From: Nageia nagi
Taxonomy: Eukaryota > Pinophyta
Direction: 5' to 3'
DNA: 64,000 nt
NCBI GenBank assembly: GCA_050084985.1
Contig: JBITNC010000001.1
Location: forward strand, 210,924,001-210,988,000
Shown piece after piece: positions 46,793-58,569 of this stretch; positions within the stretch are counted from its first letter, which is position 1; each line of letters begins with the position of its first letter. Position numbers and translations under genes: made by a program. The notes beneath the pieces are model-generated. The model saw only the letters and a program-made list of their open reading frames with translations, was not told the DNA's origin and searched no databases.

Positions 46793-47827
46793 ATGCAAGA
46801 CAATGACTTCAAGAAATTAATAGCAATGGTGGAAAATAGTTCATACTTATGGCCTTAATCATATCATACTAGTGGCTTCAAAATATAAAGATGATGGACT
46901 CAAAATTGAAATAAAATATTTGTACAAATTTACTTTAATATAAATCATTTCCTTTCTTTCTTTTTTTAGTCTAATTTGAAATGATAAAAAATAATGAAGA
47001 TATCAAATGATATACGTCCATATTGGAGACTAGAATGACTAGTAAATAGTTGGGTAGCTAGGAAGGTTAAGATACCCATGACAAGATTAACTATGATCTC
47101 TTCAATGAGTTTATAAACTTCACTATGTTAACAAATATTAGATAATGGATGAAAAGAATATAGGAGGGTATCCAAGAGGAATCCAAAATAAAACTTGATT
47201 GGAGGAAAATAATAAGTAGAGGTCTACAACGTGAATGATTTATCATCACTACACTAGATTCCTACTAAGTTGCAACCATGAAAGCATAAGTGAAAGGAGT
47301 TCAATAAGACTGTAGGCATAATTTTTCATAGGTATTAGTGACATCCTTATCAAGATTGGACTGAGGTATTTCATTCAGAATGATCCTAGCATTATTGATC
47401 TACATGCCACCAGATTCACAATTTTAGAAGGTTGCATATAGGGATCATTGTCATGAGAAAAACTACATTCACATTCATCTTTGCATGAAACTAGGAGACC
47501 TAGTTGGTTTCATATGTCAACAAACATAATCTTCATACTTAGGCTAGAGTGCATCACATTACTACAACTTTAATGCTTCATCACTTTCACTTATAGAAAG
47601 ATGAAGGTGACCCAGTAGTAGAATGTTCTGATACCATATCAGAGAATGCAACATGGTTGTATTAAGGATAGAAAGTATTTATACAATGATAAGATGAGTA
47701 ACCCCATGTATTAAACAATGGTAATGATCAAATTATCTTAATATGAAGAAACTAGTAGTAGATAATAAAAGGAATGAGCACCGTTAAATGTCATATGGTC
47801 TATCTCACATGGATATTAAAAGAAACT
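46793..47827. other. No recognised gene
   Basis: All frames carry stops. A possible antisense primer-site-like stretch (GTTCTGATACCA at about 47613-47624) was noted, but no LTR pair goes with it. Confidence 0.4.
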
Positions 47828-48157
47828 TTATTTTCCTAATTCTCTACTAATACTTACTTTGAAATCTTCAACAAGTTTTCTAATAACTTCTTCATACAAG
47901 ATAGAATCTAGGCAAAATTTAAGCAGCAGCTTGGGTTGTAACTTTCCTCCAAACATTCTTATAACTATTCCTACTTTAAGGATTATCACCTCCCCTACTT
48001 CAAATTCCTCTATAGGTCTATTATCTCTATCCCTACTAATAAATCTCCCCCTTTCATCTATAGTTATATTCATCCATTCTAAACAAATACCAAAAACTTT
48101 GAAAACTACACATCTTAAAATAGTTTCTCTAAAAACACAAGATACAATATTGCTCAA
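47828..48157 (-). CDS. Unrecognised 109-codon ORF
   Basis: The minus strand is open for 109 codons with mixed charge and a balanced composition (for example ITIDERGRFISRDRDNRPIEE). The opposite strand is also open across 47859-48218. It resembles nothing I recognise and no element boundary was found around it. It could be a fragment of a transposon or host gene. The double-strand openness may be chance in AT-rich DNA. Confidence 0.25.
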   Translation of the reverse strand: MSNIVSCVFRETILRCVVFKVFGICLEWMNITIDERGRFISRDRDNRPIEEFEVGEVIILKVGIVIRMFGGKLQPKLLLKFCLDSILYEEVIRKLVEDFKVSISRELGK

Positions 48158-48543
48158 GACTACTCAAAATTTTTTAAGAGAAGAAAGATTAGTTAACAAA
48201 TCAACTTATCCCAAGTAAGATCACTTAAATGAATTCATTTTACTCAGATAAGATCACCTTCATAAAGTCTTTACTTCCATAGAATTGAGAAAACATGGTT
48301 ATAAATGGTTTCTTAAATGACATTGGCAACACTCGTATCATGATATTTCTTGAGAATCATCTCAACCAACACCATTTGTTCCTTGAAAATGATACCAAAA
48401 ATTATGGATGTTAATACATCATTTAATTTATCAAATCCAAGGTAGGTGTCCTAAGGCTATATGCAATTGATACTCTATTCTAAACATTATGTTTTAATGA
48501 AAACAATAACTTAAAACTAAGGAAAATTGGAAATAAATTTAAT
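48158..48543. other. No gene seen
   Basis: AT-rich sequence without a long open frame or visible repeat. Confidence 0.4.
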
Positions 48544-49787
48544 CACTACTAAAAAACCCTACTTTGTGTCCTTTTTTACATCCAAATATAGTGTATTTAT
48601 TTTTGAACTTCAACATCAAAAAGTGACGTAACTGATGTAGCAGTATTTGCATTAGATTTGTGTCAAATTTTTGCATTTGAATTTACATCGAATTGCCAAT
48701 TTTTGTGTTATTTTTTTGCATCAAATTTTTAGAAATTGCATCATTTTTAAAAATTTCTATCATTTTTCAAAATTTTCATCATTTTTTGCATCAAAATTTC
48801 ATAATTTGTGTCATTTTATACATCAAATTTTCATAATTTACATTGATTTTTGCATCAATTTTCAGAAGAAAATATCATAGAATTGTAGATATTTTAATTA
48901 TGTGCAATCTAAAAAAATGGGCTCAAAATGATATCTGAATCAAAAGTTATGACCTTTGCAAGGTACATCATTTTTATTAGGTCTTTGGGGTAATGACATA
49001 GGTCAATTAAACTAGTTCAGGAATGGGGTTAGTGGTTTAGGTTTTAAAAATTTAAATTTATTGTATATATTTTTCCTAAATAATATAGTAAGGTTTTTAA
49101 TGTTATTTTCCATTTTTTGTTTGCTTCTTTGTCAACCTTTGAAGGAGATTTCTTTTCTATAACTAGAGATTTCTTTGCAATTAATTTTTTTTCTTTGGGC
49201 TTATTCTCTACCTTTAGCATCATAGCTAAGATCGAAACCTAAAATCTAAGGAAGAAAATATTAGCTAAAGTGTATGAAATGTGAGGATTATAGAGAGGGC
49301 TTGTTGATATATATAGATAGGATAGGGTATTTGGCTAAATGAATGTAGGAGGACTAAATGAATGTGAACCATCGATTAGTTGGTTGATGAACAGGTTAAA
49401 TGTGTTTTATTTTTTGTTAGTGAAATGTGTCAAAATTTACATCAAAAAAGTAAAAAATGAGAAAAAAAATTAAAATGATGCATGTCAACACAGAAGGATG
49501 CAAATTAATGTTATTCTTTATTTTTCATGTTTTAAGATGCAAAAAAGGACTAATCACCTTTGGTATGGATGGAGGACTAAATGAATGTGAATCGTCGATT
49601 GGTTGATTGATGAATAGGTTAAATGTGTTTTATTTTTTGTTAGTGAAATGTGTCAAAATTTATGTCAAAAAAAGTAAAAAATGAGAAAAAAATTAAAATG
49701 ATGCATGTCAACACAAAAGGATGCAAATTAATGTTAATTTTTATTTTTCATGTTTTAAGATGCAAATCAACATTTTGGTAGTAGTGA
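48544..49787. mobile_element. Small non-autonomous CACTA transposon
   Basis: It starts CACTACTAAAAAACCCT and ends TTTTGGTAGTAGTG, a pair of CACTA-type inverted ends. The flanks are AAT and AAG, a 3-bp target duplication with one change at best. Both ends carry dense subterminal repeats of the form (T/A)GCATCAAATTT and TGTCAAAATTT. A 190-bp stretch is duplicated (about 49350-49520 and 49570-49720, each with CTAAATGAATGTGAA(C/T)C and GATGCATGTCAACACA). The right half is homologous to the fragment at 8503-9170. No transposase is present, so it would need one in trans. Confidence 0.8.
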
Positions 49788-50849
49788 AGAAATCAAATAT
49801 ACACACTATAACAAATATTGAAATACATAACTCAAATGCTAAATTGAAATAAAGCTAAGATAAGAGACTATTGTCAATTTGAGTGGACCCTCCTCCTTCC
49901 AATAGAGCTCAAAAATAGAACTTTAGAATGTATAAATCAAACTCTTTTGTATTATCTCCTTCACATACTGGCATACAATCTTCAAAAACTAGAATAAGAC
50001 TTAAAGTTTGAATAATAATAGTAACTAGCCTTCTTTTGACTGTAGAAGGCTTATTTATTTCAAAGACACTAATGAACTCATTAATTATAATTAATTACAT
50101 TCTTGTGAGTCACATGTTTATTTGAAAAAGAATTATACTTAATCTGTTATTCTAAAGATACATATAGAAAAAGGATCAAGTTAGCATCTAGCTTAATAGT
50201 TATACTTTAGACTTGGTTAATCATTAATGATATATTGAATTTGTCCTTACATGTTCTCTATTATTTACTTCCTTCTAGATTGTTGATTATCTTTCAAAAT
50301 ATTATTCTGAAGTTCATTACAATTTACTATTGGAATTTTGGAGTTGACTACATAGTCAAAATCCAAGTGGCAAAACACTTCTGAATTTCATCATGTTATG
50401 TCGCTTAGGCTCATTATTAAGATTCTGAAGCAAACCATTCTAGCATCAATTCTGAAGTTGATCATCCTGGAGCTAACTCTAGAGTTGAACATTTTGAATC
50501 CACCTTCTAAAGTTGGTCATTCTAGAGCTAATTCTAAAGTTGATTCTTACCTTAATCTATTTATTGTTACTTGGTGTAAAATATAAATATTTATGCACTC
50601 AAACATAATAATAAGCATCAATAACATCTAAATAATGGAGATACAAACAAATATATATTTAATTCTAAATATAATAGTTATATAGGTTAAAATATAATAA
50701 AAAAGTTCCATAATATTCCAAATATCTCAAATACATTCATTAAAACTTGAGTTATTTTATAGCCTTATCAGAGAGCTTGTAGGAAGCATGAATATGTTTT
50801 CAGATGTAGAGAGTTTGAGAGTTTTTGAGTTAATAGAATTTGAGATGGT
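49788..50849. other. No gene seen; short GAGCTAA-type repeats
   Basis: AT-rich spacer. Near 50430-50545 a phrase like TTCT(G/A)AAGTTG(A/G)TCAT or GAGCTAA(C/T)TCTA(G/A)AGTTG recurs five or six times, a small degenerate minisatellite that also makes the open frame 50398-50586. Confidence 0.5.
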
Positions 50850-52692
50850 TCAAGAGGATGTACTCTCATGTTGAGAGGAACCACTATACATGCATGTGCT
50901 CACTCTTCATGTGATTATACTCTTGAGTTGCTTGAGTTTGAATATTAGAGAAGAATCCTTCAAGTTGATATTGGGCTTGGGCAAAATGGAGGCATTCTTA
51001 TGCTCCTTCAATATTAAAGAAGGGGTTCTCCTACTAAGATAAAACCTCCTTCATAGTACTTGGTAATATCTAATCAATGTGGAATTGTTGCATGACATAC
51101 TAAAAAACCTCTTGGGTATACTCACAGTGGATCAAAAAGTGGTTCACTATTTTCTCACTCTTTTTGCATAAAATGCACCTATTAGCCATATTAAAGCTTT
51201 ATCTTCTTAAATTGTCCACTGTGAGCATCTTATTCTGACTAGCCATGCAAACATATAAGGTTATTTTAGGTGTAAGGTTCTTGACCCAGACCTTATCTAT
51301 GATGTTCTAGGTGAGGTTATTCAATTTAAGGGTTTTATAGCTTGACCTCACCAAATAAGTACCTTGATTATTTTTATCCCAAACAAAAGTATCATGTCAA
51401 TCTTGGAGGAGAGCATAAGCTTTAAGTATCTTGTTGAGTATAAAAAGAGGTTTCCTTTGAGATTATGTGGGGTTTTCCAATTTCAAAACATTTTAAGACT
51501 TTTTCTACCCCTAGATAATATAATTTGAAACCATTCTTCCATGTTGTTGAGAGAGTTTTCTAGCCAGGGTGGTTGGAGTCTCATTCTCATAAAGTGGGTC
51601 CTTCTTTAGCCATTTATCCTTTGACAAGTAAACTTTATTACCATTTCTAATGATCCAACTTCTATGATTTTTGAGGAATTCCTTCATACCTTGTAAACCA
51701 TTTCAAAAGGATGATCCTTCTCTTAGATTATCCTCATTCAAGAAAGCAAAATCAGAGAGGTTTTTTATATTGATAATCTTAATCCAAGGGATGTCACCAT
51801 TAGTTTCAACCTTCCAACCTGACATCCCCATAATATCTAGATTCATCTTCTTAAGGTTCCTAATTCCCATAGCTCCTTATTTAAAGGGTAAGTAAATATT
51901 CTTCCATGCTACCAGAGCCATTCATTTTTTTTCCTTTATACCTATCCATAGAAAGTTTATTTGGATTTGAATTAAGTTTTCCTATACACCATAAGCATTT
52001 TGAAAATAGACATATAGTAAACCAATAAGCTTTACAAGATTGGCTTGATCAATTAGAGCTTTCTAACTTGGCTTAGGAGAGCATCTTTCCAATCCATCAA
52101 CTTCCTTGAAAAATGTTCAATGATAGGATCCCATAGGGCCTCTTTCATACTACCTTTTGAAGAGGGGAATTACAAGATAAATAGTTGCAATTCATTGATT
52201 ATGCATTTAAAGATATTAGCCACTTTCTATTATATAACCCATCCTGTATTCAAGAAGAATAATTTACTCTTCTCAAAACTAATCTTTTGGCTCACATCAG
52301 CTTCATACAAGTCAAAGATTTTTTTAATAGTCTTATCTTTAGGTATAGAGGATCAAATAGAAATCAAGGTTTCATCCATAAATTGCTAATAGGAAACTAG
52401 TGGAAGATCCTTCATTGGTTTTATATCATCAATTCTCCAAAGATGAGTGGATTATAATACACTGATCCCTGATACACTTCTCTCAAAATTAATATTTTGG
52501 CTCACATCAACTTCATACAAGTCAACAATTTTTTTAATAGTATTATCTTGGGGTATAGAGGATCAAATAGAAATCAAGGTTTTAGCCATAAATTGTTAAT
52601 AGGAAACTGGTGGAAGATCCTCCATTGGTTTTACATCATTAATCCTCCCAATATGAATGGCTTCTAATACACTCCTCCCTAGTGCTTCTACC
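50850..52692 (-). pseudogene. LINE: C-terminal part (RT end, zf-RVT)
   Basis: Read leftward, reverse transcriptase resumes at 52692 after element G: PLIIMVEALGRSVLEAIH, then the catalytic region as YQQFMDKTL and YQQFMDETL (relatives have QFADDTL) and IKKIFDLYEADVSQKISFEKSK. Because of a 220-bp tandem duplication this block occurs twice. Near 51290-51080 is a zf-RVT type segment (YVWLASQNKMLTVDNLRR, then ANRCILCKKSEKIVNHFLIHC) with the C-x2-C and H/C residues visible. The LINE would copy its RNA at a nicked target. Altered active site and stops mean it is dead. Confidence 0.85.
52271..52690 (-). repeat. 220-bp tandem duplication inside LINE RT
   Basis: TCTCAAAACTAATCTTTTGG at 52271 and TCTCAAAATTAATATTTTGG at 52491 begin two copies that stay alike to the GGAAGATCCT(T/C)CATTGGTTTTA block. 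It duplicates the catalytic part of the reverse transcriptase. Confidence 0.88.
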
Positions 52693-52697
52693 ATGAT
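52693..52697 (+). other. Target duplication of element G, left copy
   Basis: ATGAT precedes the LTR. The identical ATGAT follows the other LTR at 56618-56622. Joining the sides restores the LINE reading. Confidence 0.9.
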
Positions 52698-53147
52698 TAT
52701 TAGAATTTGTAATGTAATATTATGTAATATTTCCTTGTAAAGTAAATTCACTTAATGCTTAAAATATATTTAGATACCTTAAAGTATTAAGAGACTAATT
52801 ATAGAAAAATCTTTAACCTTACCCTTGGGTAAAAGGGAGGTTAAAGAGTGGGTTTCATCCCATAAATAGAGGTGTACCCCTCTTTCATTATAATACAACT
52901 TAGAAGCAGAGTTATGCTATTGGTTTATGGTTAGGAGAGATAGGAAGAGATTTTGTAAGAGAGGTCCTTGAGAATAAGAAGATCTTGGTTAGTGTATGTC
53001 ATCCCAAAGAGGGAGGAACCATTTTATTCATATCTTGTGTTCTATGTGAGATTAGCTTCTATTATTATGCTATTATGTTGATGTTATGATTAGGTTCTTG
53101 AGATATTGGTAGACTAGAAATTAATTCAAAAAGAGTTTATTTCATCA
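52698..53147 (+). repeat. 5' LTR of element G
   Basis: From TATTAGAATTTG to TTTCATCA. Both copies start TATTAG where copia LTRs usually start TGTTAG. A TATA-like CCATAAATAGAGG lies at about 52860. Confidence 0.92.
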
Positions 53148-55165
53148 AGGGAGATCTTTTTGGCTTCTTATGAGGTGAAATTATAAATATCGTAATCTAC
53201 ATCTTAAACAAGTGTCCTATAAAAGTAGTTGAAGTTAAAATACTGTATGAGGCATGGACAGGAAAGACACCTAACATCTCACACTTTAGAATCTTTGGTT
53301 GTGATGCTTGTGCCTTTATTATCCCTAAGAAAAGAAAGAAGTTGGATAAGAGATCTGAAAAGTTGGGCTATGACAATTAGCATAGGGGCTACAAGCTCTA
53401 TCTACCTTCCTCCAAAGTAGTTTTTATGTCAATGGATGTAAAGTTCAATGAAATTCTTGAAGAATCTGCTTCTTATGAAAACCTAGATGAAGTTTATGAC
53501 TCTTCTATTGCACTTACCTAGATGGATGTCAGTGTGGATATGTCACCTAAGGAACAAAAATCTCTAACAAAAAGGATAACTAGAAGTATGACCATTAATA
53601 AATCTTTATTTATCAAAATTGATAGTAAGAATGAGTCCTCATCATTCAAAGAAGCTTCAAAGCATGAGTGATAGATGATTGCAATGAATGTGAAGTATGA
53701 GGCTCTAATGAAGAATCAAACTTGGGATTTCATCCCTTATCCAAATGAATGAAATATGATTGGTAATAAATGGGTTTACAAGGTCAAATATAATTCAGTT
53801 GGAGAGATTAAGAAATACAAAGTAAGGTTAGTAGCCAAGGGTTTTGCTCAAAAATATAGAGTTGATTATGAAGAAACCTTTGCTTTAGTGGCAAAGATGT
53901 CTACTACCAGGGTTATCCTTTCTCTTTCAGTAGCTCACGGATGGAAAGTTTTTCAACTTGTCATTAAGAATGCTTTTATCAATGGTGACTTAGATGTGGA
54001 CATCTACATGAGCCAACTAGAAAGGTTTGTTGTGCAAGACAAAGAATCATTTGTTTGCAAGCTAAAGAAGTCTTTGTATGGACTTAAGTAAGCACCTTAA
54101 TCCTAGTACAATAATATTTTTGGATACTTTAAGGACATTGGATTTTTTAAATGCTTTTTTGACACTGATCTTTATGTGTTCAACCAAGGATAAGAATTGA
54201 TCTTGATTCTTATCTATGTGGATGATCAGTTGATTATAGGGAATAATATATATATCCAAACTCAAGGCAACTTTTGAAATGGCAGGCCTTGGTCTTTTGC
54301 ACTACTACTTAGGTATGTAAGTGTACCAATACAAGGATTGTACTTACCTTAGTAAATCCAACTATATCTCAGATATCTTGCAAAAGTTTGAAATGGAGGA
54401 GTGCAAACCTATTGCAATACTAGTCTCTCCTATAATCTCTTTGTCTCTTAGTTCTAACTCTTAGTTGGCAGATGCTATGGCTTACTGGAAACTAATTAGT
54501 AGTCTTCTTTATTTGACTATCTCCAGGTTAGATATTACTTTTACCATGAATTTGATGGCTCGCTTTATGTAGAAGTCATATATTGAGCACCTTAATGTAG
54601 TTAAGCAAATTTTGAGGTATGTTGCAAGCACTAAGGATCTTGCTCTCAAGTATGATAAGTTGCCCTCTTTTGTTCTCTTAAGATTCTCAAATTCTGACTA
54701 TGGGGGAGACAGAGATGATAGAAAATCAACTTCTACTTATGTGTTTAGCATTGGATTAGCTGTTATCTCGTAGGCTTCCAAGAAGCGACCTATTACTACT
54801 CTCTCCACCATAGAGGCTGAATATTGAGCAATGTTAATTGGAGCTCAAGAAGCAAATTGGTTGAGGCATCTTCTAAAATAAATTAGGTATGAGCAAGTTT
54901 ATCCATCTCACATTTCTTCAGATAATAAGTCTACTATTTCTTTGTAAAAGAATCATATTTTTCATAAGAGAACTAAGCATGTTGAAATCCAAGCCCACTT
55001 TATCAGGGAGAAGGTTTTGGATGGTCTTCTACACTTGCAGTATTATCTATCAGTCATAAACTTTGTTGATTTGTTCACTAAGCCCCTTCTTGAAGCTCTA
55101 TTTTGCAAGCTCAAAGATTCTATTGGGTTGGTGAAGTTGCCCTCAAAAGGGAGTAAAGATTGAGT
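53148..55165 (+). pseudogene. Ty1/copia pol remainder (element G)
   Basis: The integrase tail is near 53230-53440 (HFRIFGCDACAFI in one frame, KKRKKLDKRSEKLGYD in the same region). Reverse transcriptase is open at 53756-54091 (GNKWVYKVKYNSVGEIKKYK, YEETFALVAKMSTTRVI, FINGDLDVDIYMSQLE, KLKKSLYGLK). The catalytic region near 54205-54230 reads LIYVDDQLIIG in a broken frame. RNase H is near 54440-55100 (SADNKST-like SDNKSTISL, HIFHKRTKHVEI). Stops such as the TAG after LYGLK stand where Gln is expected. Non-functional. Confidence 0.88.
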
Positions 55166-56173
55166 TCTTATTGAATCCATATCTATTGTAACTCATTCCT
55201 TCTTAATAAAGTTATTGAGCACCTTATTTTTGTTTATATACTTTGATTATACATTTCTCATTAGGTGACTATAAGTTTTGGCCCAATATCTTAGTGATGT
55301 CTTATAGTGAACTGCAAATCTAGGCATATTATATCAAGGAGAAAGTTCTTGATAGAACAACTGCAGCTTTGTTCATCTAACTTTGACTCTCCTAATTTAT
55401 TCACTAGACCACTTTATAAACTTTGTTGTCCACACTTTGAAAGTTTCTTATGTTTAGTGAAGTTGTCCTCAAGGGGGAGTGAAATTTGAATTCATGTTTG
55501 TGATGAAAACTTCATCCTTGGCAGGATATTTTGTTGTATAGTATTAATCATAATGTACACCTTTATGGTTAGTTTGCTCTATGTGAGGAACTCATGGTAC
55601 ATTTTTTATTTCTATTAACACTATGACAGGAATCAGTATGTGCATTTTGGCACTATTTTGTGAGGGTTTTGTATGTGCATATGCTTTATTCTTTTATGAT
55701 GATCAACAAATATTTTCTAGTATACAATAGGTGACTAAGTATTATCTTGGCATCTTTGTGATGACTTATAGTGCATCATTGATCAGTTTATGGATAGCAT
55801 TACTTAGTTCACTTATCTTATGATTGATATGAATGTTTATATATGCATCTAATTAATCTTATTTATAAGTTGTTTGTAGCTTGTAGGTTTCATCTTGAGA
55901 ATGTAGGTTACTTACTTCAAGTGGGCAAGCTCATAGAGGCTTACATGTTAACTTAGTGTTGATCGACTAACTTTACAATGAAACCAATTATCGTTAATGA
56001 TGTATTATAAACATTTTGTTAAATGGTAAAGTAGTGAGTCTCAAATCAAGATCTTACTTATTTCTTAAAGATGTAAAAGTTATCATCTCCACTTGTATCT
56101 CTATGGAGGATAACTCTCTCTTACTCTCTCTCTCTTTCTCTACTCTTTATCTCAATGTTACATTAAGGGGGAG
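55166..56173 (+). other. 3' region and polypurine tract of element G
   Basis: Non-coding stretch between RNase H and the LTR. It repeats part of the RNase H end near 55315-55490 (ATATTATATCAAGGAGAAAG and CCTCAAGGGGGAGT, compare 54990-55155). It holds TATGTGCATTTTGGCACTATT phrases related to the 108-bp array of element F. It ends with AAGGGGGAGTA (56165-56173), the polypurine tract. Confidence 0.7.
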
Positions 56174-56617
56174 TATTAGAATTTGTAATTTAATATTGTG
56201 TAATATTTCTTTTTAATGTAAATTCATTTAATGCTTGAAGTATCTTTAGATACCTTAAAACATTAAGAGAATAAATATAGAAAAATCTTTAACCTTATCC
56301 TTGGGTAAAAGGGAGGTTAAAGAGTGAGTTTCATATTATAAATAGATATGTACCCCCCTCTCATTATAATACAACTTGGAAGTAGAGTTATGCTATAGGT
56401 TTAGGGTTAAGAGATAGGAAGAGACTCTAAAAGAGAGGTCCTTGAGAAAAAGAAGATCTTGGTTAGTGGATGTACTCCTAGGGAGGGAGGAACCACTTTA
56501 TATTTTATGTTCTTCGTGAGATTGGCTTTTGCTATTATGTTATTGTGTTGATGTTGTGAGTGCCTTCTTGAGATCTTGGTAGATTAGAAATTAATTTAGA
56601 AAGGGTTGATTTCATCA
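56174..56617 (+). repeat. 3' LTR of element G
   Basis: It matches 52698-53147 throughout, starts TATTAGAATTTG after the purine tract and ends TTTCATCA. Confidence 0.92.
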
Positions 56618-56622
56618 ATGAT

Positions 56623-57714
56623 GATGAGAGGAAAGGGGAGAGCTGATATCCCCGATAAAGGCCTCTCCTTCCAAGAAAATAACATCATGTTGCTCCATTA
56701 ATAAGAACTAAAAAGGAAATAGTGGAAAGATAAGAGAGATTTAATCCTCTTTGAATCCAAATCTAGACAAAACCTTTAACAAGAAGGTCTAATCCACCCT
56801 ATCGTAAGCCTTGCAAACATCAAGTTTGAGCAATATCCCATCCCTTCCTAATTTGGACATTAAATGAGAGACTTCATGAATGGTGATAATACCATCAAAG
56901 ATTTGTCGCCCATGCACAAATCCTCCTTGGTTAGGACTAATGATTAAAGGTAGAATGGTTTTAATTCAATTTGCCATAACTTTCAAAATAATTTTATAAA
57001 GGAAATTATAAAGACTAATGGGGTGAAACTTACTAAAAGATTTATCTCATGTCTCATTTGGAATAAGAACTATGAAGATGGAATTAATATCTTTGGGCAT
57101 AAGTTTAGTCGATTGAAAGGCCTAGAATGCTAACACAATGTCTCTATGTAGAATATCCCAAAAGGTCTGGAAAAAAATACTCAAAGAAGCCATTTGAGGT
57201 TGGAGCTTTGTACCCTCCCATTTCAAACACCACTACTTGAATCTCTTTTTCCTCAAACTTGCTACAAAGATAATTATTGAGTCACTCAATCATCAAACAA
57301 GGAATATTATGAAGAAGCTTATCACCAGCTCTCTATCGTGAAGTGGAATTTTGGCCAAGGAGAGCAAGGAAAAAGATAACCCCCTATTCTCTAATTTTGC
57401 TCAAGTCCTTTATGGAAGAACTATCTACACATTAGATTTCCTTGATATAGCTATGGATTTTATATATTAACTTAGAAATGTAGAAGAACTTAGTGTTCCT
57501 ATCCCCCTCCTTCAACCAATTTATTCATGACTTTTGATTCCACATTATTTCCTCTTATTCAAGTGTATTATGCCAAAGATTTAAGATTTCCATTTCTTTA
57601 AAATGGATCTCCTCCAAACATTTGTGTTCCTGAATGTGATCCTTCATGACACTCATTTGTTTTTAAAGAACTACTTTCCTTTTAGGTAGATAGCCAAAGG
57701 TTTCTCTATTTCAA
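56623..57714 (-). pseudogene. LINE: N-terminal RT part
   Basis: Read leftward, degenerate sequence upstream is followed near 57000-56790 by YKIILKVMAN-like residues, IISPNQGGFVHGRQIFDG, ITIHEVSHLMSKLGRDG and LLKLDVCKAYDRVD, then a TAG where Trp is expected. These are the first blocks of a non-LTR reverse transcriptase. The reading runs into element G at 56622 and continues at 52692. The endonuclease domain normally upstream was not recognised. Confidence 0.85.
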
Positions 57715-57837
57715 GCTTTAAGATTTTGGCACTGTTATGTTATTCATGTGTGAGGAATTCGTATGTGCATTTTATCATGCTCTATTTATGATGATAATCA
57801 ACACATGTTTTGTATACAATAGGTGACTATGAGTATT
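57715..57837. repeat. Stray copia 3'-region fragment
   Basis: TTTTGGCACTGTTATG..., GTGTGAGGAATTCGTATGTGC and GTATACAATAGGTGACTA match the 3' region of element G (55640-55735) without any LTR or coding nearby. It is directly abutted by the element J LTR. Confidence 0.65.
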
Positions 57838-58553
57838 TGTAGACCCAAAAAATGGTGTAATTATTAAATAAATGGTCTATGATTATAATGATATGCTCTA
57901 TATCAGATACGCAATGAATCTATATGAAATACATAAACTTGATATAGAGTGGGTAAGTAGCCAGTTTGTGTACAATCCTCAAAGTAGAACAATAATGAAT
58001 CTTTAGAGGATTTCCATCAAACTTTAGATGAGCTTGTAATGAATATTCATTAGAATGGTACCATGAGTCGTTCCTCAAAATATAGACCTCCCAATCTAAA
58101 AGGTGCACATTGTTGGCTACATGGGAATGGTATGTCATTAGCTACATGGAACATGATGATGCATGTCATGTGTAAAGGAGAGATAATAGAGCTCAAAGAG
58201 TATAGCAAATTTCTCAAGATAGGTGGCATCAAGAGACATCATAAGTTTGATGTTTGGGACAACCACCTATCAGAGAGATCTGATAGGGATGTCAACCTTC
58301 ACTTTTCATATTTATAACCTACAAGGAAATAGAAAGGAGTGAAATTCGACACATAGCAATAACAATAATTTTTTCTATATTCAAGATAATTTAAAATATA
58401 AACTATGGTATATGATATTACATTGGTCCTAGCACATGGTATCGCATTGTAATGGCAATTTATCTTGATTGATATATTATTGTCAATTAATCATTTAATG
58501 AGTCTAAATATGATTTATTAAATAAGTAATAAATCATTTTCTAGGTGTCTACA
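57838..58553 (-). repeat. 3' LTR of element J
   Basis: In plus reading it starts TGTAGACCC and ends GTGTCTACA, a 7-bp inverted repeat TGTAGAC/GTCTACA. On the minus strand it aligns in order with 9175-9473 and 24935-25026. A TATA box on the minus strand (TTATAAATATG) lies at 58308-58318. The open frames at 57920-58317 are LTR sequence. Confidence 0.75.
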
Positions 58554-58569
58554 TTTTTTCCCTCTTTGG
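58554..58569 (-). other. Polypurine tract, element J
   Basis: The minus strand reads CCAAAGAGGGAAAAAA directly before TGTAGACAC, the LTR start. Confidence 0.7.

Larger units (their letters stand above)
52698..56617 (+). mobile_element. Element G: 5'-deleted Ty1/copia element in the LINE
   Basis: LTRs of 450 bp (52698-53147) and 444 bp (56174-56617) are flanked by a perfect ATGAT duplication. The interior begins directly in the C-terminal part of integrase, so primer site, gag, protease and most of integrase are missing. Reverse transcriptase and RNase H follow, then a 1-kb 3' region. Its protein family is that of element F. Confidence 0.93.

Noticed and set aside
47613-47640. Minus-strand TGGTATCAGAAC as a primer site of another LTR element
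   Set aside because: No LTR pair or coding sequence goes with it. The short match could be chance.
47859-48218. 119-codon plus-strand frame
   Set aside because: Ser/Thr/Ile-rich composition typical of an antisense frame. The minus-strand frame is the better candidate but is also weak.
49100-49260. Small CACTA element as a carrier of transposase
   Set aside because: Only a short lysine-rich stretch is seen. No TNP2-type block exists in its 1.2 kb.
58063-58317. 84-codon plus-strand frame as a gene
   Set aside because: It lies within the element J LTR and is antisense to its transcript.
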